A DNA stretch of 64,000 bases from Petrosia ficiformis (GCA_947044365.1 OX345642.1:3967598-4031597), one strand, 5' to 3'; positions 11,109 to 26,100 are shown, numbered from the stretch's first letter. The notes: generated from the letters alone by a model not told the origin. Numbers and translations are program-made.

Positions 11109-14100
11109 ATGGGTAATCAATCACTGGTTGGAGACAATCGTGTTAATGTTCAAGGCAGTGATGACCTTTGGAAGGTTGAAAAAGTAGAAGAGGATGAAAG
11201 TTTTTGTGAATTTACTTGTACTAAGAAAGGAGTGATCGAAGTTGAGAGATGCAAGTCAGCTGTAAAGGTCCATTCCATTAAACCCCACCCATTTACTGTT
11301 TATTTGTATATTCACACAGATATTGCGTGTTCTTCGACATCCAAACATTTTGAAGTTCTTATCATCACGGGTATCTTCTGATGTCATAGTTTTCACGTCT
11401 GAATTAGCGTATCCTCTACAATCGGTCTTATCCTCTCAAAAACCTGCTGGATTAGTTAGAGGGTGGAGAGACATATCTTGTGGTCTGGAGTTTTTACACA
11501 ATAAGGTTAAAATTTATGGTTTAATGTACATCAGGAACTAGGCATTAGAGACAATATGCTAACAACACCACCATCATAAATATCGTTAAAAACCTAGGAA
11601 CTGAGCATATAATGACAAGTAGAAGGCCTCAGAAATAAATGGAACATTTCCATGAAGGATGGTTGGTGCGGAGAAGTGGAAGAGTACTATATCAACTTTT
11701 TCCAGATTTTAACCTTAATGACAAGAGACCCTATGTCCCTAATGGCTAGCCATACGTAGTCCATAAAAAAATGGCTCTCCTTTTTTTCCCATGGATTCCT
11801 CTGTGCATCAAAAGAATGAGAATTAAAATATTAACTGAGTAATTGCTTTTGAAATAATGTAAGCCCATTTGTTTGCAAACTGTCTCACTGTATAGCTGGA
11901 AAATTATGTTTGGCTGGGCAAAGTAGATACCAAATTGTTACTGTAAATGAAAGGTGGTGGAATTAAACTTGATAGTATCACACAAAGCTATTTTCTCATT
12001 TTGTACTTCTTTTGATGAGACACCTACAACAGCTAAAAAATTAGAATTATTTTTGGTAGTGCTTCACCAAACCTCCAAATTTAATTCATTGCCAAATTAT
12101 CCAGCCATACGGTAGTAAAAAATATGATTAGGCAGTAATGCACTTTATTTACACTTATCTCGGTATTTTGATATTACCGAAACTTTTTTACATATCACAC
12201 AATAATTATAATAAAGACATTATGTGATCAATGGTCGTTGTTGGAAGGGTTTTGACAATTAAACCATTAAATATTCCTTCACTACTGCACTGATATATGT
12301 TACTGAAGGGATATTTTTAATTTTTAATTTATAATTTGGTACATACGAGGGAACAGTTGATTAAAGGGGGTGAGTTGAACTGTAGGGATTGTTAGTTGAA
12401 GGCATAATATACTGTACACAATGTGTATATAGACTTTGGTGCTTGTGCTTAAGTATGCTTCAGCAGTAGTACCAAAATGATTAATGCTTACTCAAGCTAG
12501 TATTCGTTAAATTAATAAGTATTTTAGCTTAGTTTTCATACAATATCTTCTCTCTAGCTTTAGCAGATTTGCGTGTGGTTAACATATATGCCTGTACTGT
12601 ATATGGCTGATATACCACCTCCACTTTCATTATGTTGCCACGACAACATGGTAGTAATAATAAAATTTAAAGTATTTCCAGATATCACTTGTTTGATTCA
12701 ATGTAAACACAATACACCATTTAAAATACTTTGCACATTCAGGAATGATTGCAAACCTGATAAATATGAGCAAAATATATGACATAATATTCAAATACAG
12801 AAAAGGACCTTGTCCCATAAAATAATTTCAATTTCAATGCTTACCTTCAAATCGCCGTTTTGGGAAAAACATTTAGCATCTAATTAATTATTGATAATAT
12901 TAAATGTTCTTAATTGTATACATTTTGTTTTAATTTTTGCGACAGCAGATATTATTTGCAGTTTCTACCAACTGTATTCTACTTGTATTTTTTTCTTTTA
13001 ATCTTTAACTTGAACATGCATTCTTCAATGTGCCACATTCATTAATTGACTAAGTCCTCTATAATGACATAACTCTCTTAAACATGTATACAATGCGTAT
13101 TGTACCAAACATAATTTAACACAAGCAATTATAGGGATGGGTCTGTGGGGTATAACAATAGATCTTTAACACACAGTTTAGTATCAAATAGACATTTAAA
13201 AGGTGCAAGATAGCATATTAATAGTTGTTTTTTTTTGGTGAATGTTTTTTTTGTTTGACCAATAATTGCTATCCCATAATACCAGGGTTTCTCAAGACCC
13301 TAGCTAAAGCAAGATGTTTAGATTGATTAGAGAATGATAAGATCATGTAGAGAGTGATAAGAAATACAGTGAGACAGAAGTCTCTAAACCAGTGATGGAG
13401 AAAAAGAGCAAAGTTCACTGAGTACAATGGCATAGACATAGAGCACAGGAAAGTAGCAAGCACAAGACAAAGAGGTGGAGCAAGGAAAGTGTGTAACTCT
13501 AATGCCAAGTTTAGAGCAGGAGCAAATCTAGCTACATTTCATGCCAAATTGAAGAGCTAATGTGATTAAATACATGTATACCAACAATAAGCCCTAGTAT
13601 TAGGAGTCTGAACATAGTATATTATAGTTACACACTCATCTTGTCTTGCTCCAGCTACATGTATATCTCTTGCCTTAACTCTCTTTTCCCATGTCCTCTG
13701 TCTGTGTGTTGTATCTGCTACTCTAACTTGGATATGCCTTCTATTCAATTATTTACTGTAGGCAAATGCTCTGCATTTGTGTAGTATAATTATAATTGAT
13801 TATACATGCAATAAACTAGTAATTAGTGCTGGGATGATTAATCGATTAATCAATCGATATTGAAAATTCTTCTGATTATTGATTATAAGTATGTGATATC
13901 AATTATGCTAATTATTCCAAAAGACATACTTTTCAAGCGTGCAACAGCAAATAATGTACAATATGGAAGTGACAGGAAGCCACTTTGATCATCAAATGGG
14001 AGGAGCTTCCTGCATTAATCGACTTAATTGGCCTAATTACTTCCGCTGATTTTAATCAATTATTAATCGATTTGAAGTTAGCGATAATTGATTTCAGAAT

Positions 14101-17100
14101 GTCAGCCGATTCCCAGCCTTACTAATAATTCCAATTAAATACCATTTGGAGGTTTGCACATACTGAGGGTGAAGCCACAAGTAGTGTGTAAACCGACAAA
14201 GAGGTGTTTAATTATTAAATCACCACAATTCAAGCCATAAACTTGTTATTGCAATGTGTGAAATTTCAACATATTGCAGAGGTTTCGGACACTTCATTAT
14301 ATACATCAAACAGAATAATTCGGTTTTAAATAATATTAGTATGTGCATCAGTATGCAGGCAGTCTAGTATAATCCTAGCACAAGGGTGGGTGTCACTCCC
14401 AAGTCGCTGGATTATATTTCAGTAAAATAGATTGTATGTGCATGCTTTAACTATATTATAGCATTTGCCACTATACAATAGAAATTCAATTCTATTTTAT
14501 AAAATAGCCAAACTATTCGTCAGGCTTGAGTTAAAACAAAAGGTCTTCAAAGTTTTTAGGCAAGAGACAAGCTCTTTTTGGGTTCAAAATTATTGTCTCC
14601 ATGGCTAAAAACTCTAGCTTGGAACTTCAAGGTCATGTGGAGTTTGCAAATTTTCTGATGATAACTTCACAATTACTATAAGAATTAGTTCAAAGTAGCT
14701 AATGATTACTAGTTAATTAAAATTACAATTAAAACTTCAACATGCCTACTAGAAATACATGTACAGATGTAGAATACATACCTTTAGCCTACTATTAATT
14801 GCATCCACTAAGTTTAGCGATTTTTTTAAATGCTCGTATTTAGCATAAAATTTCTGAGCCACACCTAATATGCCTAAGGAAATGATCACGAAATATATAT
14901 ATTTTAACGTGTACTAATTATAACAATTATTAAGTTATTCACTAAATTCACTAAAATTAGTACACGCAATTAAAAGTAGATTTAAGATATGTGTTCCAAC
15001 AATACTATAACAAGTTATGAATGTGTGTATACAATGTACATGTACAAGGATTTAAATAAAGGTGGAAATTTTAAATTTTAGGAATCTCCTGCCTTTGAAG
15101 ATAGAACTTGTGTTGTTAATCTCCTGCATAGAACTTGTGTTATAAGTCAGTGTTAATGCATCCTGTTGTAAACATGACCACATTGCCTAGGTGATCCATA
15201 ATAATAAACTATTATCTCATTTGTCATATAGGTTCTTATATCTCATAATAATATTCATATTGGATGTATCTATGTGGGGGCATCTGACAGTAGATGGAAA
15301 ATTGGAGGATTTGAATTGGCTATGGAACAGCAAATGTGTACAGATCAAGTAAGACACAATAATGTTGTCATTATTAATGTGCATATTGCATAATAGTAAT
15401 CAGAGAGTACGGTAGTACTCTCTATGTAGGGATGGCACCAAAAACAAATGGCCGCCCATACATTTCAACTGCAAGCGATGAGCTGAAATCTCTGATAAAA
15501 TATATTATACAGACAGGTTTTAATACACACATACCTATTCATATCTAGTGTTTCTATGACTACCAACACTGTCTAGATGGCCAGAGATTGTTGTTAAAGT
15601 AGAGAACTGGCGAGTGGCAAAACTGGCAAAATCTGCTTATTATTATTTTTCAGACAAATCATTTTTTTGTTTGTTGAACTATCACAATGATTCTAGCACC
15701 ATTCCAGTCGCATTCATATTAAAATTCTGGTCTACAAGTATTGAAATGATATCCTCAGATACTATAAAAGAAGAGAGTCTCAACAACTGCAAAGATTTGA
15801 TCTTGAATCGGACGCCATTTTCATAAGTGTATTTATTAATTGAGCCACGTGGAATTAATTACGCATGTGCTTTGTGTACTCCGAACATGGAAGAAAAAGT
15901 GCTTGTTGCATTGGAATCATATGCATAGTAATAACGTTTGTGAGCAAATACATTGTTATAATAATGAATATAGTAATTATTAATAAAAAAGCCATTGTAT
16001 ATACTATGATAAGCATTGGAATACTGAATGGTTGACACAGTGACAGACACTAGGACTGCAGACAGTGCTGTAAGTGAAATAGAGAATAGACATCATCTGT
16101 AACTGAAAAAGAATGCATAAATAATTGCTATATACAAAGACTAGTACTGACCTTCATTGATGAACAAATTTAAATGAATATATGCGTGTATGATTTCATG
16201 ATATATAACTTACACCAGTATTTCTTCAATGAGCAAAAAATATTCATATATACCATTCAGAAAAAAAAAACAATAGAAACAAGAATAATAAAAATGTGAA
16301 CAAGATTGGGAGGCTAACATAGGACCCAAAATTAAACAAACCACTTCCATATAACCCTACACTGCAAAAATTAAATTGTTAAAATAACCAATTTATTGGT
16401 TAGTACAGTTGCAAGGAATATCAATATAGTGGTCATACAGGTTATTGTGGCTATATGATGTTACTATGACATTATGGGTACAAAATGTGCACTAGAATAA
16501 ATTAAATTATGTTTTTGCGGGTTTCAAACTCTTTTGTTGGCCAAAATTGCCCAATACAATCACTTTAAGTGGTATATTAAGTACGTGTGAATCCATAACA
16601 ATCTGAATAACTGACTAATTGTTAAATCCTTGCAACTGTACTAACCAATAAATAGTGTACGTAAGTTATAGCTCTTTGTATTTTGCTATATAGCGGTGTA
16701 AGTACTTATGTAGGGTTATATGGAAGTGGTTTGTTTAATTTTGGGTCCTATGTTAGCCTCCCAACCTTGTTTGCATGCTTTTTAGTTTTGACGTCCCTAC
16801 ATCTTTTATTTTTATTGAAAATGTTTTTATTATTCTTGTTATAATTATGATTGTGGATGCAAAATCAGTCATTAATTTTGGCCAATAATAACTTTGTCAA
16901 ACTCTTACCTTTCAATGTTGTTACTAAGCCATTTTGCACATCAAACTAACTAGAATTTGCTGGAGCAATAGTTGCTCTTCCAGGATGCATTCATTAGTGT
17001 TGTTCTCAGCAGTGTACTGTGTGCTAATGCTGCATGTATTATTATTGAGCTGGTATTCTGTTTGGTATTTTTTTAGCGGATGCATGACATCTTCATCCTT

Positions 17101-20100
17101 ATTGTTTTACATTTAAATTATATTTGTATACATGTACAAATACATTGTAGTGATTGTACATGTATATATAACAATACAAGTTGCCATCAATGATTGACCT
17201 ATGCTTCACTCTTTACTCAGTTTTTATCATTGGTTGTTTCATTACGTCATAATATGGCTGTTCCTCCTGAAGACAAGGCGAGCTCATCATCTGAGAAAAG
17301 GGTTGAACAGCCAATTCATTCTAGAGATATCTGGGCTCTTGGTCAATTAATGTTACAATCAATAGAGGATATACAATCAGAAGGTGTGTGTGTGTGCGTT
17401 GGTGTGTATTTACGGGTTGGGTGGAAAGGGCAAACTAGCTGAACCCCTAAGGCAGGTAGTGCACAGTTCCAATGCCAACAGTGTAAAGTTTCTGTCCTGT
17501 CACAGAAACAAAGACAGTGATTCTCCTCTGAGCTTTAGTCAGACGACCCAGTATTTCACTCATGGTTCAGAGCCTCCCTATATTTGGGACTTTATTGGTC
17601 AAAAGCAGTGTCATAAACAGTATTTAACAATCCTAACTTTTAATACATTCACATATTCATTATTGCTTTGATGCTTTGATGTCATTGGACAATTATTGGA
17701 CACAGATAGTCTGGCCTTCTTTGGTGGGATCCCAACCCTCCCCTCTCTATTTGTGTCTGAAAATGCTCATAGAGTCCTATATACCAATGCATCATGTAAT
17801 AATCACTTATATTGTACTTCCAAAACCTTGTAGTTAAATAATGGCCCATTCTTACTGGATTACAAAAGATCCTACTCCCTTGAAAACTTTACCTACCATG
17901 CTTATACACATGTGGTCTCCTAATTAATCTTAGGTGGGCATTTGTTAATTAATTATTACAAGACCACTACCGTATAGCGGGAAATTTCCGTTGGAAGAGA
18001 TGTTCGTTAAGAATGCAAAAAGCTTTTAGAATAAATTTTCGTTGAAATAAATTTCGTTGGCGAGCGGTTGATCGACCATAGCAGTTAGCCACACCTTTTT
18101 TAAAAATTAATTACGCACGTGACTCATGAGTCATTTAGTTTTGTAATGGAGTCATTCAGTCTTGAGTCAATGGTGCGAGGGTATCATGTATACAAAAATA
18201 TCTGGATTTCTTCAGTGGGCGAAGAATTGCCTTGCCAGAGGGAACCTGCTAATCTACATGATCGTCATGCTATAGCTGTGATGAAAGATGGAACAGTTGT
18301 AGGGCATATACCCAGAAAGATATCATGTGTTAGCTCCTGCTATATTCGTAGAGGTGGATCTATACTATGTCGTGTCATTGGTACCAGGCGATATTCTGAG
18401 GATTTGCCTCAAGGAGGGATGGAAATTCCTTGTAGTTTCCAAGGAGAAGCTAAACATACAGCTAAGGCAAAGATGCTGGTTGAGTCTTGTCTGGTTGAGC
18501 TTAACTCTGAGGCAGATCAAAGCATCCCACCAAGAAAAAGAATAAAGATGGATAGAGTGCATACATGTTCTTCAGAAGCAAGTAGTGATGATGAAGTTTG
18601 GATACAGAATTGAGGAATTGTATTGATGAAGACAGACAAAGAGAAAATTTTACAAGGTGAGAAGCTGAATGATCTAGTGATTAATACAGCACAGCTACTC
18701 CTAAAGAACCAATGTCCAAGTTTATTGGGAATGTGTTGTTCCCTTATCCAGAATAAACAGAATAGAATTCCAATCAACAATCAACAATTACAAATTATAC
18801 ATTCAATGGGCAACCACTGGCTTGTAGCCTCAACTATTTATGCTTCTACAGGTGTAGTAAATGTATATGATTCGGTGTTCAACATGATAAGTAAAGAGAC
18901 AGAAAATATATATAATCAGTTTGACCCGTTGTGCTCACTTGAAATAGTGAACATGAAGAAGCAACATGGTGGAAATGATTGCGGTGTATATGCTATTGCA
19001 GTTTCCACAGCTCTTGCATTTAACCTTGACCCAGCATCAATCATATTTGATCAGGGTAAAATGAGGTCACACTTGGTCCAGTGTATTGAAAAAGGAATGC
19101 TGACACCTTTCCCCAGTTACAGTGTATGAACTATTATAAACTATTGATTACCAGATACATATGTAGTACAATACTATCAAAATCATAAATGCAATTTTGA
19201 CATTTAACAATTATTATTATTGAAGTCAAATTTACTCTTAATTATAGATAATTATTTCAACTGTTATAATTTTATCATGCATTAAAACAACTATCAATGC
19301 CTGCAGCTTTAAAACCATTAATTATAATGTCATTCTGTTGATTCAAATAGTCATAGAGACTGACAAGCCACCGTGCTCCAAGAGGTTTCATTATTGACAT
19401 TCGTAGGTCAACTGGAGAAATGTCTTGTTTGCCTTCTTCTAGTTGCTTGTTAACTTCAGTAGCATACCAGTCACTAAACTGCTTTCTTATAAATTCCTTC
19501 GCAGCTTTATTTATGCTTAAATCCATAGGCTGTAATCTATCAGTGCAATTGGGTGGTACATCAACAACATGTATATTATTCTCCTCCAATATTGTAGCTA
19601 TATCTGCAGTTTGCTGACCTTTGAAGACATCAAATATTTCTAATGCTGGATGGTCATCTGAAAGTTTCAGCTTTAGACTGCACATAGGGTAAAATGATCT
19701 TTTCAATGTATTCCTTCATATTAACTTCGTTTGACCAATGATTTGGTGTGAAGGTCACATGCCAATCATCAGGAAATTTATGTTTAGGTAAGCAGGCTGA
19801 TGTTTTGCCTGTAATGAATGAAGAAGTATAACTATAAAATCATATTGAATTTACCTTGATAAATTAGTTGAAAAGGAAGGAATTCACCACTAGCTGTGCC
19901 ACAAAACAAGGCAGTTATTTGCCTTTTGTCACTTATTCCGATTATTTCAACTCGCTTAGAACCCTTTGCTTCCATTGTCCAAGAGGAGCCTGGAACAATA
20001 CTAATTCCTGTTTGATCCCAATTTAAAGTTAACTGTAAAGGTATCTTTTCCATTGTCACTATAGACTTGATATCAAAAAGAAATTGCTCCTTGATCTTTT

Positions 20101-23100
20101 CAAAATGTTTTACTGTCACTTTCGTAGCTGAGCTTCCTCTTCTTTTAACAAAATTTAATCTATACATGAATGACTTGGCCCAGTTTTTGCTCAATGTGAT
20201 TGGGCCCCCATTTTCAGCTTTCCTTGATGTCTGTGTCTAACTTTCTAGAAAAATAACAGGCAGCTGCTTTGATGCCATGTTCAGAAGCATACTGTGCAAT
20301 TGTAGCCTGATTTTCTGGACTGATTTTCCTGTAAGTGCCTCTGGGCTGTTTTACAGGATTGGTAACATTCAACACCTACAACAGTTGGAAAAATCAATAA
20401 AATTTGTGTTAGCTATCATTATCTACATGTAGTTCTTACCACTTCATTGGCATCCTTTATAGTCTCTGGCTTAACTATGTCTGATAGCGGTCCCTTGGGG
20501 TCTGGAAGAGATGAATCAGGCTTAAAATACCGATAAAGAGCCATCGCTAGTAAATAATAATAACACACGTGTGAGAGGTGTGACTTTGAAACAACACGTG
20601 ACTGTCGCAAAATTTTCCTCGAGTCAAATTTTTGTTGATTCAAATTTTCATTGTCCTCAACTGCCAACGAAAATAACGAAATTTTGCATCCAACGAATAT
20701 TTCCCGCTATACGGTATATATACAGATGCTGTGTGTGTGTGTGTTTACATTGTATGTTTACATAGTGTGTGAATTACCACTTATTTACATTGTATGTTTA
20801 CATAGTGCGTGAGTTACCACTTATAAATTACTATCTCATTTAATTGTTATACTGTATTTCAGATGAAATTCAAGATGACTTATTATATTATATTAACGAT
20901 GAAATGCTGAATCCTTCACCAGAGGTAATAATTATTCTACTTTACTATTGTATAAATTATGACTAAAACATTTAAGAGATGATAATTATTGTTAATTGTT
21001 TTCTTTGTTATATTTTTCCTATAGTTACGTCCTACTGTGGCTGAAGTAATGGAACAGTCCTGGATGAGGTAAATTAGTTCTACAACAATATGGGCATTTT
21101 CTATGTCATACACTGTATGTCATGGCACTTTATGTCATGATAATTATGGTATATGATATATGTCATTACATACAATATAATAATTTAATAAGTGATGTAA
21201 TTTATGATATTATGGACACAATGGTAGAAAAGATTCTATTATTGAATAAGGTTCAAGAATAAAATTTCCCTTATTTCTCCCTTCCACGATATAAAAAAAT
21301 GCAATATGATATGCCGTGCATAGTTACTAGGGCTGAAATAGATCCTGTTTTTTGCTATCTGGATATCCGTTCACAATAACGGTTGGTTGGGTACCCGGAT
21401 AATTGCTCTAAAAATTCATGACTTTTTTGCACTAAAATATAAAGTATTACGGTTACTTCACCTTTTTGTTGTAATCAATTGCAATAGATGTTTAAACAAG
21501 CAGCATTGGTGTTTTTACTGATTGCTTTGCACTGTACAAGCAAAAAAAACTGGTAAAACGGAGCAAGACACTTATCAACCACCATTTTATTGCAATTTCA
21601 ATTTCAAGTGTTCAGTTTCTGCGCATGCACAAACATTAAACGAGTACCCGGATACAAAGAAGCAGATTCGGATATTCAGTTCGCTGATGATTATCCAGAT
21701 AATTGGGTATCCGTTCCAGCCCTAATAGTTATGTCACAATGATATGCGATATATCGTTATATTGTGGCAGTAAAGACCAAGATAGTAGAAGTATCCCTAT
21801 GATTGCTTTGTGGTGTCGTCATCATTCAGAAATCGTAATTAACCTATAATAGTCTGTTGTCTTTCAGGCATGAGAAGGTCAGTAATCCACTAGCTATTCT
21901 TAAGGTTAATACATGATTATACTGTAACTCAATAATGAAGCGATGGATTAAAATTTGATATACACAAAAAAAGAATGGGAAGGATAATTATATAAAAATG
22001 GTGCAGGAGAAAAGATTGTTGATCATTCTAAATTGAAGTTATGAACATTTTTCTGAGGTCATGATGAACATGAATGACCTTTAGAATAGCTATTAGTCCC
22101 AGTTTCTACAAGCAGCTTTAGTCTTGATGGTCTACCCATTAATTCACCAAGCCCCCCACACCTGAATGATGCAATTTCCTTAACCACATAATCGGCACAT
22201 ATACAATGCATATGGAACACAAACATAGTACATGTATTTTGTATCAAATGCACTGTATACATAGTTATTATAATTATATGCAATATTATAATTGTATATC
22301 CTTTGAATTCATGGGAAAGCAATCGTAGGGATGGGCCTGCAGGCCATAAAAAAAAAAAACATTTTCTACAAAAAGTGATAGGGATGCTGAAACCAAAAAG
22401 TATATGTGAACAAGGTTGGAATGATACTTTAACGAATTAAACAAACCACTTTATAACCCAACATACAACATACATGTAAGTAGTGATAGTAAGTAGCAAA
22501 ATACATGTACTAGTGTAGTGCTTATGGTTGAAATATATTGACATACTTTTTGGTTTTGTCATCCTTAAGTTTTTGTACAAAACAGATTTTTAATTTGTTT
22601 CCATTTTCAATGCACTCAAGGAACTACTTGTAATATTTTTAATTTCAAAAATAATCGTGTGAATGAATGTCTATTACAATAATAATGCTAATAGTAGTAA
22701 TGGTGCTCGAGATGAAGAAAGAAGTGAATAACTCACGCAGCCGCTATCTTCAAGAAAGAGTATCATACTGTACAGCTGGTAATTGTCACCAGGAGAAACA
22801 TTCGCTAATTACACCAGGTCAGTGCATGTGGTGAGGTTAAAATTTTTCCACAGCATATGAATTGTTTGGCTCCTGTTTACAGTCTAGCTTCTCACCAACT
22901 GTTCCTTCTCAGATGCTTTGATAAACATTGTAGCCACGAAGACAAAACTCTTTCTCTGTGTGAGTATCAATAGGATTGAATTTGGAATTACTTCACTGTG
23001 AGCCATGCTCTTGTGTAAAAATAAATCTAACAAAAATTTCTTTAATGCTGGATTGCTGTTTTGGTGACAATTTTTCTTGGTGAAATTAACTGCTACATGT

Positions 23101-26100
23101 ATGTGATATATGATTGAATTGTATGAAGTTTACTATGCTTTCACATCTGGCTTACTTGATTAACACATTGGTAGAAATGTAATGACAAGACTGTTATACA
23201 ATCGTAGTACTTTATTGATTATTAGGGCCTGAATGACTAGTCTGTTTAGTCAATATGTATATATCTAAATGATCAGTTACTAATTACATGTAATAAAGAG
23301 CACTTCCGCTCCATGGTTTTGATAATGTGTTGCTATTTGGATTCAATCTCTAGATGTGTTTTAATGAACCAAAGGGCTGCTTTTATGATTGCTAAGGGAT
23401 TTATATGCTTGTCTCACATAAGTGTAATTACCCAGCAAAATATTCCAGATAGGATCCTACAATGGATCCAGAATAGGGTCCAAGTCAGGATCCTATTGCA
23501 AATGATTCAAAGATTTTGTAGGATTCCACTAGGATGCTAAATGGATCCTATGTTTTAATCCTACTTACATCCTGTTTGCTTTTTAGGATGCAGACAGGAT
23601 CCTGAACTTGTCAGATCTGATCCTTACTGCAATGAACAGGATCGTGTTTTTTTGTACTGTATTGAAGGATTGTAAACTGTTTGTTTTTAATAAAGATAAA
23701 TTGTGTAAGAAGCTAAGTTGTAGTAGGTTTTTCAGAATTCTTTGGTTCATCTGCGTGTATAGTTGCTTTCAGTTTTTAGCCCGATCCAAACATTTTTGAT
23801 TGGCTTTGACCTCAAGATCATCAATAATTTCAGTGTAGATCCCCTTGTTTTGTTACACACTCTGTGAAAAGCATTAGTAATGCAAGGTTAATGTTATTAA
23901 TACACTGCCACATCAAAACATTATGTAACCTTCAATAAGTTTTATTTTTTCCTCTGCTAAGGATGGTTTCTTTGACTTTTTGGTGCTCACAAAGCAACAT
24001 TCTGCCATTTCCTCTTTCTCAAATCAAACATCCTTCCCATGTACATGTAATAGATTAGCCTAATAAAGAAAATAGGAACTATGTCAAATGTGCTAAAACA
24101 ACGAAATAAGAGGTCTTAAACTAACTAGCACAAACCTTTCCTCATAATCTTCCTCTTTCAGTTTGCTCTCGGCAGTAACAAGGCTACATGTAGCAGCTGT
24201 AGTGTTCATCTGTGAAAATAATATTCGTCTCTATTAAGCACACGAATTATGACAATGACGAACCAGATTTTAGGGTGTCCATGATGCTTTTTCCCTACCA
24301 AAGGGTGTCCTTGATGCTTGTTCCTCCCTACCAAAGGGTGTCCTTGATGCTTGTTCCCTACCAAATGGGTCCTTGCTGCTTGTTCCTTACCAAAGGGTGT
24401 CCTTGATGCTTGTTCCCTACCAAATGGGTCCTTGCTGCTTGTTCCTTACCAAAGGGTGTTCTTGATGCTTGTTCCCTACCAAAGAGTGTCCTTGATTCTT
24501 GTTCCCTACCAAAGGGTGTCCTTGATGCTTGTTCCTTACCAAAGGGTGTCCTTGATGCTTGTTCCTTACCAAATGGGTCCTTGCTGCTTGTTCCCTACCA
24601 AAGGGTGTTCTTGATGCTTGTTCCCTATCAAAGGGTGTCATTGATGCTTGTTCCCTACCAAAGGGTGTTGTCGATGCTTGTTCCCTACAAAAGGTGTCCT
24701 TGCTGCTTGTTTCTTACCAAATACTTCATCACTGCATACATTTTGTCCATTCTTGCAATAAGCCATCATCCATGGTTTCTAATTTGGAAGAGCATACTGT
24801 ATACTCCCTGTTGTTAGAGAGGCATAAAATTCTACACCAAGCTGAAATAAAAGCAACAGTATAATGACAAACAGCACAAATTATTATGAACTATGCTCAC
24901 AACAAGAAGAACGTACAAGGAAATTGCATCATTCTAGAGGCTCAGTCAATTAATAATGAATATACACATGGTATTAGAAGGAAGACCTTTATATAGCTGT
25001 TCAAGAAATATATAAATAGTAACAAGAGTGGGAAAATGTTTGAAACAACAATTTCATATAGTCAATCACAAAGATATTTATATTTCTCCATATTTGATTA
25101 TGATACTGTAATATCATTACTTTGATTAGTACATGTATTAGTTAAAATACAAGTGACTATGAGGTACCTTTAGGGAAAATTTCTATCTGAGGATTCCAGA
25201 TCAAAGTTTGACCCAATTTGAGAAAACCACACTTGTGACACATAATAATGTTGAACAAACGCTTTAATTACCTTCAAACACTCGCTATTCAGCCATTTTG
25301 TACAGGAAGCCAACTAAATTTGGTATCTAGGAGGATCAACATCTGGTCTTCCTGCCACCAAATTTCATTAGTTTCATGTGCAGTGTTGTTATGTGCCGTA
25401 GTTTTCGCAAATAGGTTCACGAATAATTTTATTGAAATATAATGTTAGCTAACTCAATAAATTTACTCTATAGTGTCTTTCTGATTATAAGTTTTAAATT
25501 CTTGTTTATTATATACAGTAATGATATCACAATGACTGTTGATTTCCTCACCAACCTCACAATGAAGAGTCAAGAAGAGAAAGATGAATTTTTTAAGTAA
25601 GAAATTGATATGAATTAATGTGCACAACTGGATTGGTACTCTGCTACATGTACATATACATGTATGTACATGTAAATGTATATGTAAACGTACATGTATA
25701 TGTACATGTATATGTATATGTATATGTACATGTATACTGTATGTAGGAGACATTAGATAAATTGATACAGTTGATAGGGTACATATTTTGTAGTTGTGTT
25801 CCTATATACATGTAGTAGTGTATTCAGTGTATTCCCAACATAAAATACATAACCACACCCATAATATAATTAATTTTAGAACACTCCTTACTTAGTAAAT
25901 ATTTCAACAAATATTTATTCAAAATTGAGTTATCCATGCAGGTAGCAAACAATCAAGATCAATGATTACTAAGGATGTGAGCATTACCAAACACTCGCTA
26001 TAATTTTTCCTAAATAAATTTGATTTTGATTTCTTTTTATAAAATTTAAATTTAAAGAAGTTGAATAGCTGAAAATTTGCTTGTGCATGCATTCAATAAT

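Larger units (their letters stand above)
17970..20714. mobile_element. pogo-type DNA transposon carrying a HIRAN-Ulp1 gene
   Basis: Terminal inverted repeats match at 23 of 25 positions, starting ccgtatagcgggaaat, at 17970-17994 and 20690-20714. Both are flanked by TA (17968-17969 and 20715-20716), the target duplication of Tc1/mariner/pogo elements. Subterminal regions hold repeated TTCGTT strings on both sides, possible transposase sites. Inside are two convergent genes: HIRAN-protease on plus (18146-19129) and a DDD transposase on minus (20544-19275). Both are broken in this copy. The element lies in SCYL3 intron 4 (17384-20862). Confidence 0.87.
21069..25518. other. SCYL3 intron 6
   Basis: Splicing exon 6 (…tggatgag) straight to 25519 restores an AGT codon and aligns colinearly with vertebrate SCYL3, so this whole stretch is intron. 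It holds a hAT MITE, an inverted copy of the AGTATCCCTA..GCTTTGTGG repeat (21785-21880), a diverged foldback (22378-22570), a GGATCC-rich patch (23440-23605) and a 30-bp minisatellite (24273-24721). Confidence 0.75.

Noticed and set aside
21868..21904. A possible small SCYL3 exon between exons 6 and 7 (HEKVSNPLAILK)
   Set aside because: It forces a stop codon at the 25519 acceptor. Direct joining of 21068 to 25519 keeps the frame and aligns colinearly with vertebrate SCYL3. The stretch is part of a dispersed repeat end.
24212..24864. Overlapping ORFs of repeated SLPKGVLDAC type on both strands
   Set aside because: Translations of a 30-bp minisatellite; open in several frames because of unit length.
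25463..25753. His/Ile/Val repeat ORF on minus
   Set aside because: Translation of a tacatg/tatatg microsatellite opposite SCYL3 exon 7.
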